Source of the DNA: Candidatus Omnitrophota bacterium
GTDB lineage: Bacteria; Omnitrophota; Gorgyraeia; JAFGHF01
Assembly (NCBI GenBank): GCA_024543015.1
Contig: JAMXCY010000066.1
Location: 1-6,215 of the forward strand
Direction of reading: 5' to 3'
DNA: 6,215 nucleotides
The notes beneath the pieces are model-generated. The model was not told the origin of the DNA. It worked only from the letters and a program-made list of their open reading frames with translations, and searched no databases. Numbering within the stretch: position 1 is the stretch's first letter; the number at the start of each line of letters is the position of its first letter. Positions 5,949-6,215 of this stretch are shown here, in pieces. Made by a program: the position numbers and the translations under genes.

Positions 5949-6215
5949 CTATTTCTCTCTACTGCTTGCGTCCTTAAAGCCTCTTTGCATAATAAAATCT
6001 GCCAGCGAAATTAAACTCTCCTTATATATCGAATCCGCAAGTACAGCCAATTTCTCTTTGGCCAAGGTGATATAAGCTGAAACTGCCCCTTTTGTCTTCA
6101 ACGCCGCATCTGAATTCAATAACCTTAATTTTATCTCTTCTAAGGTCTGCCGATCTTGTCTTGAGGCCAGAAGTCTCTTCAGCTCTTGCCTTTTCCCTTT
6201 CGGTACTGCTTGCAG
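5949..6215 (-). CDS. Polyprenyl diphosphate synthase, C-terminal fragment (5' part cut by window edge)
   Basis: The minus strand is open from the right edge to a TAG at 5949-5951, encoding the last 88 residues of a protein whose start lies outside the window. The sequence has the closing pattern of trans-polyprenyl diphosphate synthases: LPKGKR-like residues at the edge, a helix with LEEIKLRLLNSDAALKT, then AYITLAKEKLAVL, and finally DSIYKESLISLADFIMQR, the family's usual last helix. The two Asp-rich catalytic motifs would lie upstream and cannot be seen. Such enzymes extend isoprenoid chains, most often for the side chain of menaquinone or ubiquinone. The chain length and quinone cannot be judged here. 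It appears to be part of the same operon as the small membrane protein 23 bases downstream. Confidence 0.82.
   Translation of the reverse strand: MQAVPKGKRQELKRLLASRQDRQTLEEIKLRLLNSDAALKTKGAVSAYITLAKEKLAVLADSIYKESLISLADFIMQRGFKDASSREK

Overview
All eight genes in this window lie on the minus strand, so transcription runs from right to left. They are packed with gaps of at most about 70 bases and four of the junctions between genes are overlaps or near-overlaps. I see no terminator and no convincing internal promoter, so this looks like a piece of one operon whose promoter lies beyond the right edge. Both ends are cut: the right edge truncates a polyprenyl diphosphate synthase (only its C-terminus is present), and the left edge truncates a large molybdopterin oxidoreductase (only its N-terminal 721 residues are present).

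In transcription order: (1) polyprenyl diphosphate synthase C-terminus, probably for a quinone side chain; (2) a small two-helix membrane protein of the kind often labelled 'bacteriophage holin'; (3) ahbC and (4) ahbD, two radical SAM/auxiliary-cluster enzymes; (5) an AhbA-like siroheme decarboxylase subunit; (6) a secreted YHS-domain protein with a His-rich tail; (7) a four-helix DUF2231 membrane protein; (8) a Tat-exported type II DMSO-reductase-family catalytic subunit that most resembles nitrite oxidoreductase/nitrate reductase alpha (NxrA/NarG-like).

Genes 3-5 encode most of the alternative, siroheme-dependent route to heme b: siroheme to 12,18-didecarboxysiroheme (AhbA/B), to Fe-coproporphyrin III (AhbC), to heme b (AhbD). 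Only one of the two usual decarboxylase subunits is present. Genes 6-8 look like an extracytoplasmic redox module. The joint reading, which is inference, is that the operon supplies heme (and perhaps quinone) together with an exported molybdenum enzyme and its membrane partner.

The ahb route is typical of anaerobic or microaerophilic bacteria (sulfate reducers, Nitrospirota and relatives, Omnitrophota) and of archaea. The moderately AT-rich sequence, Shine-Dalgarno sites and Tat signal indicate a bacterium. I cannot fix the phylum from this window; an uncultivated anaerobic lineage such as Omnitrophota or Nitrospirota is a guess. There is no gene-free stretch over 300 bases, and I found no RNA genes, CRISPR array or mobile element.
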